IMG/VR virus record: IMGVR_UViG_3300044732_000737
Location: 1-64,000 of that record
DNA from: a virus
DNA length: 64,000 nucleotides
Reading direction: 5' to 3' (one strand)
Position 1 is the first letter of the stretch; every line of letters begins with the position of its first letter. Below, in pieces: positions 1-7,795 of this stretch. Below the pieces are notes generated by a model. The model was not told the origin of the DNA and searched no databases. It worked only from the letters and a program-made list of their open reading frames with translations. The position numbers were made by a program, and so were the translations under genes.

Positions 1-243
1 TGCTTGAGTAATACGAGCAATAGTACTATCTTTGCTTTCCATAGGAAATGGACGAAGGTAAACGTCCAGATCTTTAGCTACCTTACCTAAAGCCCAATCT
101 CTGGGTGCTCCGCCTAAAAGACAAGAGTCGGGATCAACCATATGCAACAAATTTAATGCTGCATTTGCACATGTCTTTTGTGATTCAATAGTTTTAACCA
201 AGGATAAGTTATCCATAAAGTCTTTCAGATTAGTGTACATCAT
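1..243 (-). CDS. Nucleotidyltransferase-like protein (partial, 3' end outside window)
   Basis: The reading frame starts with two adjacent ATGs (243 and 240), overlaps the end of the DNA polymerase gene and runs off the window edge without a stop. About 80 residues are visible. The stretch LLGGAPRDWALGK-x-AKDLDVYL matches the GG-x-RD and D-x-D pattern of the polymerase-beta/CCA-adding nucleotidyltransferase fold. Proteins of this kind occur beside DNA polymerase in several phages. Substrate and role cannot be told; the diagnostic C-terminal part is missing. Confidence 0.7.
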   Translation of the reverse strand, partial: MMYTNLKDFMDNLSLVKTIESQKTCANAALNLLHMVDPDSCLLGGAPRDWALGKVAKDLDVYLRPFPMESKDSTIARITQA

Positions 244-2107
244 ACCAATTATTACCAATTTTAGATTCACCGTCCATAATTTCCACACCAAATAACTTAG
301 GACCGTCTTGGAAAGCTTTCTTAGCAATCTCAGCAGCTCTTTCAGCATATTCAGTAGGGACCTCAAATTCAATCTCATCGTGATAAAATATCAAGGGATT
401 GAATGGTATGTTTTCCTCTTGGAGTCTCACATAAGTAAGAGCAGTAGCTGCTTTACATGTAATAGCCTCACAACTCTGTAATAGATAATTGAGAGACTTA
501 TGGGCAGACTCACAAGGAATCTTACGACCATCTAATGCAGGGATCCAAGGATTACCGTGGTTCTCTGTCTTGTTATAGACTGCATTAATACGTTTAATTA
601 ATGAAGCTAGTCCTGGAATACGCTTTGCAAACTCAGCCTTAATTTTATTGCCTAGTTTAGCATTACGAACACCAGTTAAAATTAAAGAAACCTTCTCACC
701 ACCAGCACCAAACAAATAAGCATAAATGAATGGCTTTGCTAACTTACGAGAAATAGTTGGATCTTTAATAATCTTGGGAAAGTTTGCCTGTTCTTCAGTC
801 ATTACTGCTGTAAGCACATCAGCATTCTTTTGGTGTACATCTCCATTTAAAACTTCATTAGTATATTCATCATTCTTTAGATAATGACATAAAGCTCTAA
901 ATTGATTACCAGAAGAATCAGCGCCAATGATTGTATAGCCAGGAGTGGCAACAAATAACTTTCTAATATCTGCACCCCACTCGGAATCAGCACCTGGAAC
1001 ATTGACAATACCGCTATGTCTAGCACGACCAGTTGGAGTAGAGATAGTAAAACAACTACCATGTAATCGATTATTCTCATCTAAGTTCTCCATCCATCCA
1101 GACAGAATAGAATGTCTAGATCGAGTAGTATAGTATTTATCAATTAACATACCTACCTCACCTAATTTTTCAAGTGAACTAGTTGTTAGCTTTTCAGAAA
1201 CTTTAATAAACTCGTTTCCTTGCTTTTTCCAGTTCCAATCATCAGGCACCCATCCGATTTTATGTAGATAAATTTTAACCGAATCAATATTGCCTAGATC
1301 AGGCTGTACATACTCAAATCGTTGATAAGGGCCCTCTACCAGACGTACATCCCTGCCATTAGTAGCATCAATATTAAAATATCGAGCAGTAGTGGCATCG
1401 TAGTTACCGTTCTTAATCCATCGTGGTATCTTAGGTTCTTTATCCAAGACTTTAGTTTCAACACTGAGTCTCGGCTCAATAATTGACTGAACTTCTGCCA
1501 TCTGAGCTTCCATGTCAGCCAATAGTTTTGTAGCAGCGTCTTTATCAAATTGCCATCCTATATATTCTGCATCAGCACAAAACTGTGCAGTTAGATGCTC
1601 GTTTTTAATAGAGGTCTTAAGATATTGTTTCTTTTCAAACATACCTTTTAGTTCTTTGTTAATGAACTTAAAAACTCTTACGTTAATTTTTACGTCTTCT
1701 CTACACCGATGTAGCATCTCTGCTGAGTATTGACTCCAGTCTTCATGCTCAACTTTAGATTGCCCAAGGTACTCACCCCATACAGCTAGAGAATGCTTTC
1801 CATTAAATCGATCATAGTCAACTACCTGAGACAATAGCATTGTATCATATAGTTTAATCTCTTTATTGGGAGCCCAATTGTATAGTTTTCGGAGAACAAG
1901 TAAATCATAGCCAATAATGTTATGGCCAATTAAACTTGTTGCTTTCGATAGGTGTTGTAAGCCTTGTTCTAAGCTTGGATATTGAGAGTCATAATCAGTA
2001 AAGATTAACTCCTCACCTGTAACAGTGTCATTTGTTACGATCATCCAGACTTTACTTACGGTGTCTAGTAGACCATCGCTTTCGATGTCAAATACTAGAT
2101 TACTCAT
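230..2107 (-). CDS. Family A (T7-type) DNA polymerase with 3'-5' exonuclease domain
   Basis: Replicative DNA polymerase of 625 residues (T7 gp5 has 704). The N-terminal proofreading exonuclease shows Exo I as D7-x-E9, Exo II around H62-N63 to D68 and Exo III with D138 in a CRED context. The palm and fingers show motif A with D397 (GADSSGNQFR), motif B with R454-K455...K458-x-F-x-Y462 and motif C H576-D577-E578. All catalytic residues are present, so the enzyme should polymerise and proofread. The start MSNLVFDIESDG places Exo I at the usual distance from the N-terminus. It overlaps the DUF3310 gene upstream by 8 nt and the nucleotidyltransferase-like gene downstream. Primase-helicase is not seen and probably lies beyond base 1. 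Confidence 0.97.
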   Translation of the reverse strand: MSNLVFDIESDGLLDTVSKVWMIVTNDTVTGEELIFTDYDSQYPSLEQGLQHLSKATSLIGHNIIGYDLLVLRKLYNWAPNKEIKLYDTMLLSQVVDYDRFNGKHSLAVWGEYLGQSKVEHEDWSQYSAEMLHRCREDVKINVRVFKFINKELKGMFEKKQYLKTSIKNEHLTAQFCADAEYIGWQFDKDAATKLLADMEAQMAEVQSIIEPRLSVETKVLDKEPKIPRWIKNGNYDATTARYFNIDATNGRDVRLVEGPYQRFEYVQPDLGNIDSVKIYLHKIGWVPDDWNWKKQGNEFIKVSEKLTTSSLEKLGEVGMLIDKYYTTRSRHSILSGWMENLDENNRLHGSCFTISTPTGRARHSGIVNVPGADSEWGADIRKLFVATPGYTIIGADSSGNQFRALCHYLKNDEYTNEVLNGDVHQKNADVLTAVMTEEQANFPKIIKDPTISRKLAKPFIYAYLFGAGGEKVSLILTGVRNAKLGNKIKAEFAKRIPGLASLIKRINAVYNKTENHGNPWIPALDGRKIPCESAHKSLNYLLQSCEAITCKAATALTYVRLQEENIPFNPLIFYHDEIEFEVPTEYAERAAEIAKKAFQDGPKLFGVEIMDGESKIGNNWYDVH

Positions 2108-2660
2108 TTAAAATTTTTTCTATGTCTTTAATTTTGATTGGTTGATTATTGTTTTTAGTATAAGCAAGTAGGAATTTTAAATACCACAATGCTTTACCTA
2201 ATTCTTGTTGTTCAGCATCTTTACCACCTAAACGGTCTAAATACTTTCGTACTTGTAGTTCAACTGCAGCCTTGAAACAAGCAGGATCTCTAAAGCTTGG
2301 TAAATACTGCATAGTCTCTAGCCATTGTAAATCCATTACATAACCCTGATAATGGCTAGGGTTAATAGCGTCTTTCTTTGCAGGATTCTCTTTTAAATAT
2401 TTCATTAATTGATCAACTTCCCATTCATCATTACCATCTTCTGCAGCCCATTGCTTTAACAGTTTACGATATTCCAGAATGGCTTGAACTGTGTTTAATT
2501 CTTTAGAACGGTTCTTTGCGCTAGTAGGCCAAACACATTTAATAGTAAAGAAGTTTTCATTATTTTTCCATGCCTCTACAGCATTCTCAAAATCGTTAAA
2601 TGTTCCTACTACGCCTCTTTGGTCGTCATAAGAGTATACTTCATAAACTGGTGTATACAT
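2100..2660 (-). CDS. DUF3310 domain protein (T7 gp1.7-like C-terminus)
   Basis: A protein of 186 residues. The C-terminal half (from about residue 97, INPSHYQ, to the end) matches the DUF3310 pattern: an N-P-x-H-Y start, then a Cys/Phe-Lys-A helix, then V-R-KYLDRLGGKD and a long final helix. This domain is found in T7 gp1.7, a nucleotide kinase, and in many other phage proteins of unknown role. The first 95 residues are not recognised. The gene abuts DNA polymerase, so a part in nucleotide supply is likely but inferred. Confidence 0.8.
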   Translation of the reverse strand: MYTPVYEVYSYDDQRGVVGTFNDFENAVEAWKNNENFFTIKCVWPTSAKNRSKELNTVQAILEYRKLLKQWAAEDGNDEWEVDQLMKYLKENPAKKDAINPSHYQGYVMDLQWLETMQYLPSFRDPACFKAAVELQVRKYLDRLGGKDAEQQELGKALWYLKFLLAYTKNNNQPIKIKDIEKILNE

Positions 2661-2661
2661 T

Positions 2662-2826
2662 TTAATCCTTTACCTCATATTTTTTGCCTTCTTCGATTGC
2701 CTCTTTAAGCATATGAATAAAAGCATAGTTTAATAAATACTCTCGTGCTTCGTTGTCTAAATCTAAAACTACATTAGCACTACCGTCTTCGTTTTCTTTT
2801 ACTGTAGTTACTGTAAACTTTATCAA
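2662..2826 (-). CDS. Small conserved phage protein, TTG start
   Basis: A 54-residue acidic protein beginning MIKFTVTTVKENEDGSANV when TTG at 2826 is read as Met. The TTG overlaps the TGA stop of the gene before it (TTGA), a translational-coupling arrangement. The frame is open from there to TAA at 2662, two bases before the next ATG. The N-terminal wording (EDGSANVVLDLD) resembles a small protein seen in many phage early and replication regions. Function unknown. Confidence 0.7.
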   Translation of the reverse strand: MIKFTVTTVKENEDGSANVVLDLDNEAREYLLNYAFIHMLKEAIEEGKKYEVKD

Positions 2827-3086
2827 TATACATCTCCGTTTTCTTTAATTTTAAGGTCTTCATACGGTGCCGCTACTCTTCGATAAAACTCAATTTTAGC
2901 GCCTTCTAAAGCACCTACAATATCATTGATAGCTTGGTAGTTACCTTTATCTGTACGGTTGAAGTAATCTCGTACAATAGAAGTAATAACAAAGTTTAAT
3001 TCTCCTGGAGTAGTACACAAATCACCTACTTCCGCTACACTTTTTGTGTGTAAAAACTGTTTAAAGTCTTGTCTAATATATGGCAT
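2823..3086 (-). CDS. Hypothetical protein
   Basis: An 87-residue protein beginning MPYIRQDFKQFL. I chose the ATG at 3086 because it overlaps the stop of the preceding gene as TAATG; a start five codons upstream would give needless overlap. The middle (PGELNFVITSIVRDYF) and the charged C-terminus look helical. It resembles a small protein common near phage replication genes, with no known role. Confidence 0.75.
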   Translation of the reverse strand: MPYIRQDFKQFLHTKSVAEVGDLCTTPGELNFVITSIVRDYFNRTDKGNYQAINDIVGALEGAKIEFYRRVAAPYEDLKIKENGDVY

Positions 3087-3277
3087 TAATTTTCTTCCCA
3101 AAGGCTTGCATGATAAACCTTAACTTTTAATTTTGGATAGTGAGCTTTAACATCTCTCACTTTAACTGCTACTTGTTTTAAACTAGTAAAAACGCACTCC
3201 TGAGTTGCTTTACTAATAGGCACGTTATGCTCTATAGTTTCATCATCAGGATCTACGTAAGTAACAAAGAATGGCAT
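3086..3277 (-). CDS. Hypothetical protein
   Basis: A 63-residue protein starting MPFFVTYVDPDDETIEHN, joined by a TAATG overlap to the next gene and overlapping the stop of the deoxyribosyltransferase-like gene upstream. Not recognised. No membrane segment or Cys cluster. Placement in a tightly packed operon supports that it is translated. Confidence 0.65.
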   Translation of the reverse strand: MPFFVTYVDPDDETIEHNVPISKATQECVFTSLKQVAVKVRDVKAHYPKLKVKVYHASLWEEN

Positions 3278-3690
3278 TAATCGATATACTCCGTAATAAT
3301 AGTATCACATGCCTTTTCTACTGTTGATCTCCACTCTGTGACTAATGACTCAAAAAATGGGTGAATAGTAGAGGCATCTGCTTTAAATGCAATTACTGGT
3401 TTACGTAGTACATAAGAAGCATAGAATACTTCCATGGCAGTACCGTGTTTAGCAACTGTAGGATTATCTAAGTTAACAAGAATCAGGTCTGACTCTTGAA
3501 TATCACGAAGATCTAACTCAAATATCCTTTTCATATATTTAGGTTTAAAGTCATGAACCCTACGAGTAGGATCAAGAACTTTTTGATCTGCTTGCTTAAG
3601 TAATTGAGTAGCAATATCACGCCAACCTTTTGCATCTTCAACAGAGACATGCTCCATTGGACCTGCTAAATAAATTGTTCTTTGTTTCAT
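3277..3690 (-). CDS. Nucleoside 2-deoxyribosyltransferase-like protein
   Basis: A protein of 137 residues. The N-terminal IYLAGPME is the glycine-containing loop typical of the nucleoside 2-deoxyribosyltransferase fold. It is followed by DLRDIQESDLILVNLD and GTAMEVFYASYVLRKPVIAF, where the Glu of GTAMEV matches the family's catalytic or structural Glu. Such enzymes swap bases on deoxyribosides, or in related families hydrolyse nucleotides. In a phage this suggests nucleotide salvage or modification, but the substrate cannot be read from the sequence. Neighbours are SSB, the DUF3310 gene and DNA polymerase. Confidence 0.8.
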   Translation of the reverse strand: MKQRTIYLAGPMEHVSVEDAKGWRDIATQLLKQADQKVLDPTRRVHDFKPKYMKRIFELDLRDIQESDLILVNLDNPTVAKHGTAMEVFYASYVLRKPVIAFKADASTIHPFFESLVTEWRSTVEKACDTIITEYID

Positions 3691-3691
3691 T

Positions 3692-3991
3692 TTATAACTC
3701 GTTTAAAATACGCATATAATTTGCTGTATACCAAAGACCACCTTGACTTTCAGGCCGTTGATGTTTTGTATAGTCTTGAATTTCAATCTTACACCATACT
3801 CTACCTTTAGGGCTCAAGTGTGGTGCATTAGGTGTAGAACAGCAATGCCATCCCGGACGATAGGCATAACCTACAGTAGGGTGAGACTCTGCTCCATAAA
3901 GAACACCTGATTGTATCTTCTGTTTCCGATTAATAAACAATGGTCCATAAGTACCATCTTTTCTTTTCTTAAAAAGTTTATATGCAATCAT
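3692..3991 (-). CDS. Hypothetical protein with conserved YRPGWHCC motif
   Basis: A protein of 99 residues. The centre reads VGYAYRPGWHCCSTPNAPHLS, with two adjacent cysteines and two histidines, followed by KGRVWCKIEIQDY. The pattern recalls a small protein conserved in phages and some bacteria whose function I do not know; metal binding by Cys and His is possible. It is one base away from the deoxyribosyltransferase-like gene. Confidence 0.7.
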   Translation of the reverse strand: MIAYKLFKKRKDGTYGPLFINRKQKIQSGVLYGAESHPTVGYAYRPGWHCCSTPNAPHLSPKGRVWCKIEIQDYTKHQRPESQGGLWYTANYMRILNEL

Positions 3992-4233
3992 TATGAATTA
4001 TATGTTAACCAGTCGGGTTCCATTGTTACTAAATGTTGGATTAACCCAATGTTTTCTACTACAGTAATTTCAGAAACTTCTTTGAGAAACTCTCGTTCAC
4101 TCATTGGAGTTTCGATTGTACAAACAGTAAAATCTTTATTGTATGAAAAGTCATCTCCAAGTTTACATAGGAGAAGCATTTCAAATTCACTAATAGGATC
4201 AGTGAATGTCAGCGTGTATTCAGAAGTAACCAA
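3991..4233 (-). CDS. Hypothetical protein, TTG start likely
   Basis: About 80 residues, ending at the ATG of the next gene. No ATG lies at a sensible place. I prefer TTG at 4233, which follows a GGAG motif by seven bases and overlaps the stop of the upstream membrane-protein gene; the frame is open to 4278. The protein (from VTSEYTLTFTDPISEFE) is acidic and not recognised. Confidence 0.55.
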   Translation of the reverse strand: MVTSEYTLTFTDPISEFEMLLLCKLGDDFSYNKDFTVCTIETPMSEREFLKEVSEITVVENIGLIQHLVTMEPDWLTYNS

Positions 4234-4399
4234 GAACTGCTCCGATGAAGGGTACAAAGACACCGATAATACGGCCAATAATCCAACCTAATGGAGTATC
4301 AGCATTCATTGCTAGTATAGCTATAAAGTTTGCAATCCATCCGTAAATAGAAGCTACTACAACAGCTAAACCAACTACACTTGCAATAGTATTTGCCAT
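4220..4399 (-). CDS. Small membrane protein, two predicted helices
   Basis: A 59-residue protein starting MANTIASVVGLAVVVASI. Two hydrophobic segments are visible, about residues 4-31 and 39-58, separated by MNADTPLG. A good ribosome site (AAAGGAAAT) precedes the ATG. It is the first gene after SSB in this operon. Role unknown; a membrane-targeted early or middle function is only a guess. Confidence 0.75.
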   Translation of the reverse strand: MANTIASVVGLAVVVASIYGWIANFIAILAMNADTPLGWIIGRIIGVFVPFIGAVLGYF

Positions 4400-4445
4400 T
4401 TAATTTCCTTTGATAAAATAGGAGACCGAAGTCCCCTAAATTTAA

Positions 4446-4949
4446 TTAATAAGGATTGTCATCCTCATCATCACCACCGTCAGCATCTGCTACACGAACG
4501 ATCTCTGTCTCAGTCATTTCAAACTCATCATCAGATGCTTTTGGAATGTATTCGTTGAGCTTAGTAATTTGAACTGCCATCAACATAGATGCAATCTTAC
4601 CTTCATCACCATACTCATATTGGAAAATACGAACATTACCTACTGAACCGTTACCGATGCTCATTGGGTTAATATCATTTAAACCACCATCAATAACCTT
4701 TACAGGCTGATTGACTTCACCATCTTTCTTTTTAGACTTCTTGCGAAGAGTAACAGAATAAAATACTTTACCGTCATCATCTTCTACAGTCTTAGGCTTC
4801 AAGTTGAGTGCGGCCCACTCATTCTTAACTTTCTTGTCTCGAGTTCGAATCTGAACTTCCCATGTAGGTTGCTCTTTATTAAACTTAGCATTTGGTTTCT
4901 TGGGATCAAGACGTGGGTAGAATAACTCAACATTTTTTAAAATAGCCAT
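4446..4949 (-). CDS. Single-stranded DNA-binding protein (DUF2815/gp2.5-like)
   Basis: A protein of 167 residues. It begins MAILKNVELFYPRLDPKKP and contains a beta-rich body with basic patches (LRKKSKKKDGE), ending in a strongly acidic tail with DGGDDEDDNPY. This is the layout of phage OB-fold SSBs, where the acidic tail contacts DNA polymerase and helicase. It is the first gene after the T7-type promoter at 5015..5038, giving a leader of about 70 nt, so the phage RNA polymerase probably transcribes it. The family assignment rests on layout and start motif. Confidence 0.85.
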   Translation of the reverse strand: MAILKNVELFYPRLDPKKPNAKFNKEQPTWEVQIRTRDKKVKNEWAALNLKPKTVEDDDGKVFYSVTLRKKSKKKDGEVNQPVKVIDGGLNDINPMSIGNGSVGNVRIFQYEYGDEGKIASMLMAVQITKLNEYIPKASDDEFEMTETEIVRVADADGGDDEDDNPY

Positions 4950-5014
4950 AGCTTTTTAGTTCCTTACTTTTAATTTCCAATTAATAAAAGGTATACATCA
5001 CAAAATGCATACCA

Positions 5015-5038
5015 TTGTGCTTTAGCGTACCCTGGTAA
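5015..5038 (-). promoter_or_regulatory. T7-type phage promoter (variant P1)
   Basis: Minus-strand ACCAGGGTACGCTAAAGCAC, matching the other four sites except for T for G and a GCACAA start in place of GAGAGA. The predicted transcript starts at G5020. It lies between the RNA polymerase stop (5042) and the SSB start (4949). In T7, changes in the +1 to +6 region lower promoter strength, so this may be a weaker or middle-class promoter. Confidence 0.75.
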
Positions 5039-5041
5039 AAC

Positions 5042-7210
5042 TTAACAAAAAGCATAATCCGAGTACACGATCTGTCCTACATCAAGATTACCCCTCTCAG
5101 GAATAAGGTCTTCACAGTGAAGTTCAGACAATAATTTCTCTAAGGGTTTGGCTTTATAGAACTCTACAAACTGTTCTCTTACTCTATAAAACAAATCATC
5201 CATACGTCCCGGTAAAGTACCGAAAGAATCATGGACAACAGTCATTTCATATGGTGCAGACACTACAGTCATTGTCAAGTGAGCAGCATCGAAACTATGA
5301 ACGATGTTTGGTGCAGCACCTGTCTTTTGGGAATCTTTGTTAATAGTTGCTTCTTCCCAAGTCTGAAGTTGAATCTTTAATTCTTCTTCTCCGTACTTCA
5401 ACTTAGTACGTACAATAGATGGCTTACGATATGCCTGAACTACTGGGAAGTTAGTTACAGGTGTAGTCCATTTTAAAAACACTTCTTTTTCATTAGATCT
5501 TTGTGCAAGATTTTGAAACATACGAAGCATTGTGGCTGGCCCTTTAAGTTTCTCATAACAAGTCTCAAAGACCAAGTCACCTAGCAAAGCACCCCAGAGG
5601 TGTTCCTTGTCACGGAGATACTCAGACATATCACGGGTATCATCAATAATCTGTTGACCCATGCCGTATGCAGTACCACCGTAACCGAGAGTCATTACAT
5701 TTCTCTTTACTACTTTACGCTGATCTTTTGGATTATCAATGTTAAGCCAGTAAATAGGAAATAACTTTTCTCGTATAGCTCGATTCTGATTACGCCATTC
5801 TTGAGCAGCAGCATAAGCTAAGGCCTTCTGCTCTGTCTTGTCTGGTGCATCAAAGTAAGCCTTTTGAAGTTCCTTAGCTTTACTGTAAACTGAATCGAAT
5901 TGATTACGTTCTTCATCAGTAAGCTTATCTGCCATTTCCTGTAAATGTTGCCATACATATTTTGCAATATACATGTACACATCACCAGGAAGATCTTGAG
6001 GGACTAAATTAACTAATGGTGCAATGTCTTCATCTTGAGACATAGCTACTAGGTGCTGAACACCGTTATTAGAGCCATCGATATACACTGGAAGTGCACA
6101 CTGATAGTCTTCTAACTTGTTACCTAGCATTAGCCATTCTTTGATTTTCCTTAGTTCATTACAAGCAGCTAAGAAAGAGAATGGAGCATCGGTATCAATC
6201 CAACCTTGGTTAATAGTTGGTTTCTCTGCATAAGATAAGAATAAATTAATGTTCTCATCTACGAACTCAGCCCTCTGCTTTAGCGTCACCTTGTCGTTAC
6301 CAAAAGAATTGGCAGTATGTACCTTTAGCCAGAACAAACCATTTTCACCGAGAGGTGTGGCCTGATCTAGTAATAGTAGACCTTTTGCGTTATCGCTAGA
6401 CTGCTCGTGTAAAAATGCAGTGTTGACATACACTCGACCACGAAAGTCAAAGTTATACACATGATAGAAGGCATTATCTAGGTGAGTTAAAGCTAATTGT
6501 TCAATAGCTTCTGCTTCAATTAGCAATGACTTTCTTTTCTCTTCATCAATCTCAGAGTGTAGTTTGAAAGGACTAGTCGGATTCTCTTTATGGAGGAAAT
6601 GCTGATATACTTTGAATACATCTTTATTGATCCGCCATCCAGTAGCCTGTAGCTTATTCAGAATATCATACAAGGTTTGCTTGTCGTTATTCTTAAACTG
6701 AGCTAATGCTGTAGAATGACCTTTCTTAATAATTGGTACACCTAAGTTATTGTAAGCAGAGTCCCAGGGTGTTGCTTTTTCTCTAAGAGGAAATATATCA
6801 ACTTTAGTTTGATCTATTAAACTCCAGAGATCTTTAATTGCTTTCCAATCTTTTACTTGAAAGAAATAAGCTTGATATTTACTTTTCTTGCCGTTCTTGT
6901 ATGTGTACTTTAATCTAAAAGAAAGAACTCCACATTCAATATAAGCAATACAAATAAACCAGCCAACCTGTGCATCAGAGATAGTATCGTTAGGTAAGTC
7001 AAGTGTTTGTCTAACCCTTCTACCAATGGTAGCGATAATGTCTACTAATGTACCTTGTCTCTCAAGTCCACGTAATATATGAGGATATGAGATGTCTACT
7101 AATGTTTTTGCATCATAATCCTTTAAATAGTGAGTGTAGATATTCCGGTCTGCACGTAAATTTTCTTGCCGTTTACTAATATCACTTACTAATTTATTTA
7201 ATATCGTCAT
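5042..7210 (-). CDS. Single-subunit DNA-directed RNA polymerase (T7-like)
   Basis: A 722-residue enzyme with every catalytic landmark: D255-x-x-G-R259 (DFRGRVY), motif A D378 (YIDGSNNGVQH), motif B K502...Y510 with the diagnostic eight-residue spacing (KRNVMTLGYGG) and motif C H660-D661 (VVHDSFGT). The C-terminus ends DYAFC, resembling the aromatic foot of T7 RNAP (FAFA). T7 RNAP has 883 residues and its DxxGR motif lies about 165 residues further in, so the N-terminal domain here is short. The start is ATG in MTILNKLVSDIS. A UUCG-capped terminator lies upstream and a T7-type promoter directly downstream. The five repeated promoter-like sites in the window are its probable targets. Confidence 0.97.
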   Translation of the reverse strand: MTILNKLVSDISKRQENLRADRNIYTHYLKDYDAKTLVDISYPHILRGLERQGTLVDIIATIGRRVRQTLDLPNDTISDAQVGWFICIAYIECGVLSFRLKYTYKNGKKSKYQAYFFQVKDWKAIKDLWSLIDQTKVDIFPLREKATPWDSAYNNLGVPIIKKGHSTALAQFKNNDKQTLYDILNKLQATGWRINKDVFKVYQHFLHKENPTSPFKLHSEIDEEKRKSLLIEAEAIEQLALTHLDNAFYHVYNFDFRGRVYVNTAFLHEQSSDNAKGLLLLDQATPLGENGLFWLKVHTANSFGNDKVTLKQRAEFVDENINLFLSYAEKPTINQGWIDTDAPFSFLAACNELRKIKEWLMLGNKLEDYQCALPVYIDGSNNGVQHLVAMSQDEDIAPLVNLVPQDLPGDVYMYIAKYVWQHLQEMADKLTDEERNQFDSVYSKAKELQKAYFDAPDKTEQKALAYAAAQEWRNQNRAIREKLFPIYWLNIDNPKDQRKVVKRNVMTLGYGGTAYGMGQQIIDDTRDMSEYLRDKEHLWGALLGDLVFETCYEKLKGPATMLRMFQNLAQRSNEKEVFLKWTTPVTNFPVVQAYRKPSIVRTKLKYGEEELKIQLQTWEEATINKDSQKTGAAPNIVHSFDAAHLTMTVVSAPYEMTVVHDSFGTLPGRMDDLFYRVREQFVEFYKAKPLEKLLSELHCEDLIPERGNLDVGQIVYSDYAFC

Positions 7211-7324
7211 TATTATTCTGTTTTATCTTTTAAGAATTTGAGAAGATTGTTTGATACTTGTTTTCCGATTAAAACCCCGAATAAGAGTAAGAGTGTTGTA
7301 ATTATAATTATACTCCAATTTGAT
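7211..7324 (-). promoter_or_regulatory. RNA polymerase gene leader with two overlapping TATAAT boxes
   Basis: Between the upstream terminator and the RNAP start there are two overlapping minus-strand TATAAT hexamers (7307..7312 and 7301..7306). No good TTGACA-like -35 stands 16-18 bases upstream, so a host sigma-70 promoter is only possible. A hydrophobic frame (LLLLFGVLIGKQVSNNLLKF) also runs here but has no ATG, GTG or TTG start. The T7-type promoter motif is absent. Confidence 0.35.
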
Positions 7325-7368
7325 TAAAAAAGTGAACTCTGCCGCCCCCCGAAGGAGACGGCAAGTTC
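7325..7368 (-). terminator. Strong UUCG-capped intrinsic terminator
   Basis: On the minus strand the RNA folds into about 15 base pairs (GAACUUGCCGUCUCC against GGGGGCGGCAGAGUUC, one bulged G) closed by a UUCG tetraloop, followed by ACUUUUUU. It stands between the small membrane gene ending at 7372 and the RNA polymerase gene, so it should block upstream transcription from entering the polymerase gene. Confidence 0.9.
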
Positions 7369-7371
7369 GGT

Positions 7372-7518
7372 TCATTTTCGTAATAGCTCCAGTAAAGTGA
7401 AAGATACGCTCGAAAGCAGGATAACGATTGCTAAAAACAAAATGTATTTTGCAAACAAGGTAATAGCTGTAACTGCAAAAGCAAATATACAGATATACCA
7501 AATGCTCATACTAATCAT
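7372..7518 (-). CDS. Small membrane protein
   Basis: A 48-residue protein, MISMSIWYICIFAFAVTA..., almost entirely hydrophobic with one or two membrane helices and a short charged end (LLELLRK). The ATG at 7518 is eight bases after AAGGA; an in-frame ATG at 7527 is possible but sits on the ribosome site. It overlaps the end of the preceding membrane-protein gene and stops four bases before the terminator. Function unknown. Confidence 0.6.
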   Translation of the reverse strand: MISMSIWYICIFAFAVTAITLFAKYILFLAIVILLSSVSFTLLELLRK

Positions 7519-7699
7519 TTCTTTCATCCTTTTTCCTTATTTTTAAATGAGAGAATACCACACCAGCAATACCCCATAAGGTAGTCATCACTAACAATGT
7601 AATTAGCGTCTTAACAATGGTTGATAAGACAACTAAAGAATACATTGAAGTAAGTAAACCTATAAAGGATATCACTGCTAGGATGGATAACGAAATCAT
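7511..7699 (-). CDS. Small membrane protein, two helices
   Basis: A 62-residue protein starting MISLSILAVISFIGLLTSMY, with hydrophobic segments at about 1-28 and 30-50 and a basic tail KIRKKDERND that would face the cytoplasm. It overlaps neighbours on both sides by a few bases, as expected in a coupled operon. Not recognised. Confidence 0.7.
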   Translation of the reverse strand: MISLSILAVISFIGLLTSMYSLVVLSTIVKTLITLLVMTTLWGIAGVVFSHLKIRKKDERND

Positions 7700-7794
7700 T
7701 TAACTGGCCTTCCTAAATAAGCTAAAACAAAAGCTACTGTATATGTAACTGCATAGTACATAATAGGTAACAAGAAAAAGCTCAAGATTGACAT
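7696..7794 (-). CDS. Membrane micro-protein (32 residues)
   Basis: The frame reads MSILSFFLLPIMYYAVTYTV... and ends GRPVK, with its TGA overlapping the next ATG. A single hydrophobic helix fills most of it. An AAT-rich ribosome site (AGGAAATAAA) precedes the start. Small, but coupled to its neighbours and fully open. Confidence 0.55.
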   Translation of the reverse strand: MSILSFFLLPIMYYAVTYTVAFVLAYLGRPVK

Positions 7795-7795
7795 T

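Noticed and set aside
7223-7501. Open frame of 92 codons on the minus strand
   Set aside because: It runs through the strong terminator hairpin and has no ribosome site; the overlapping frame codes the membrane peptide ending at 7372.
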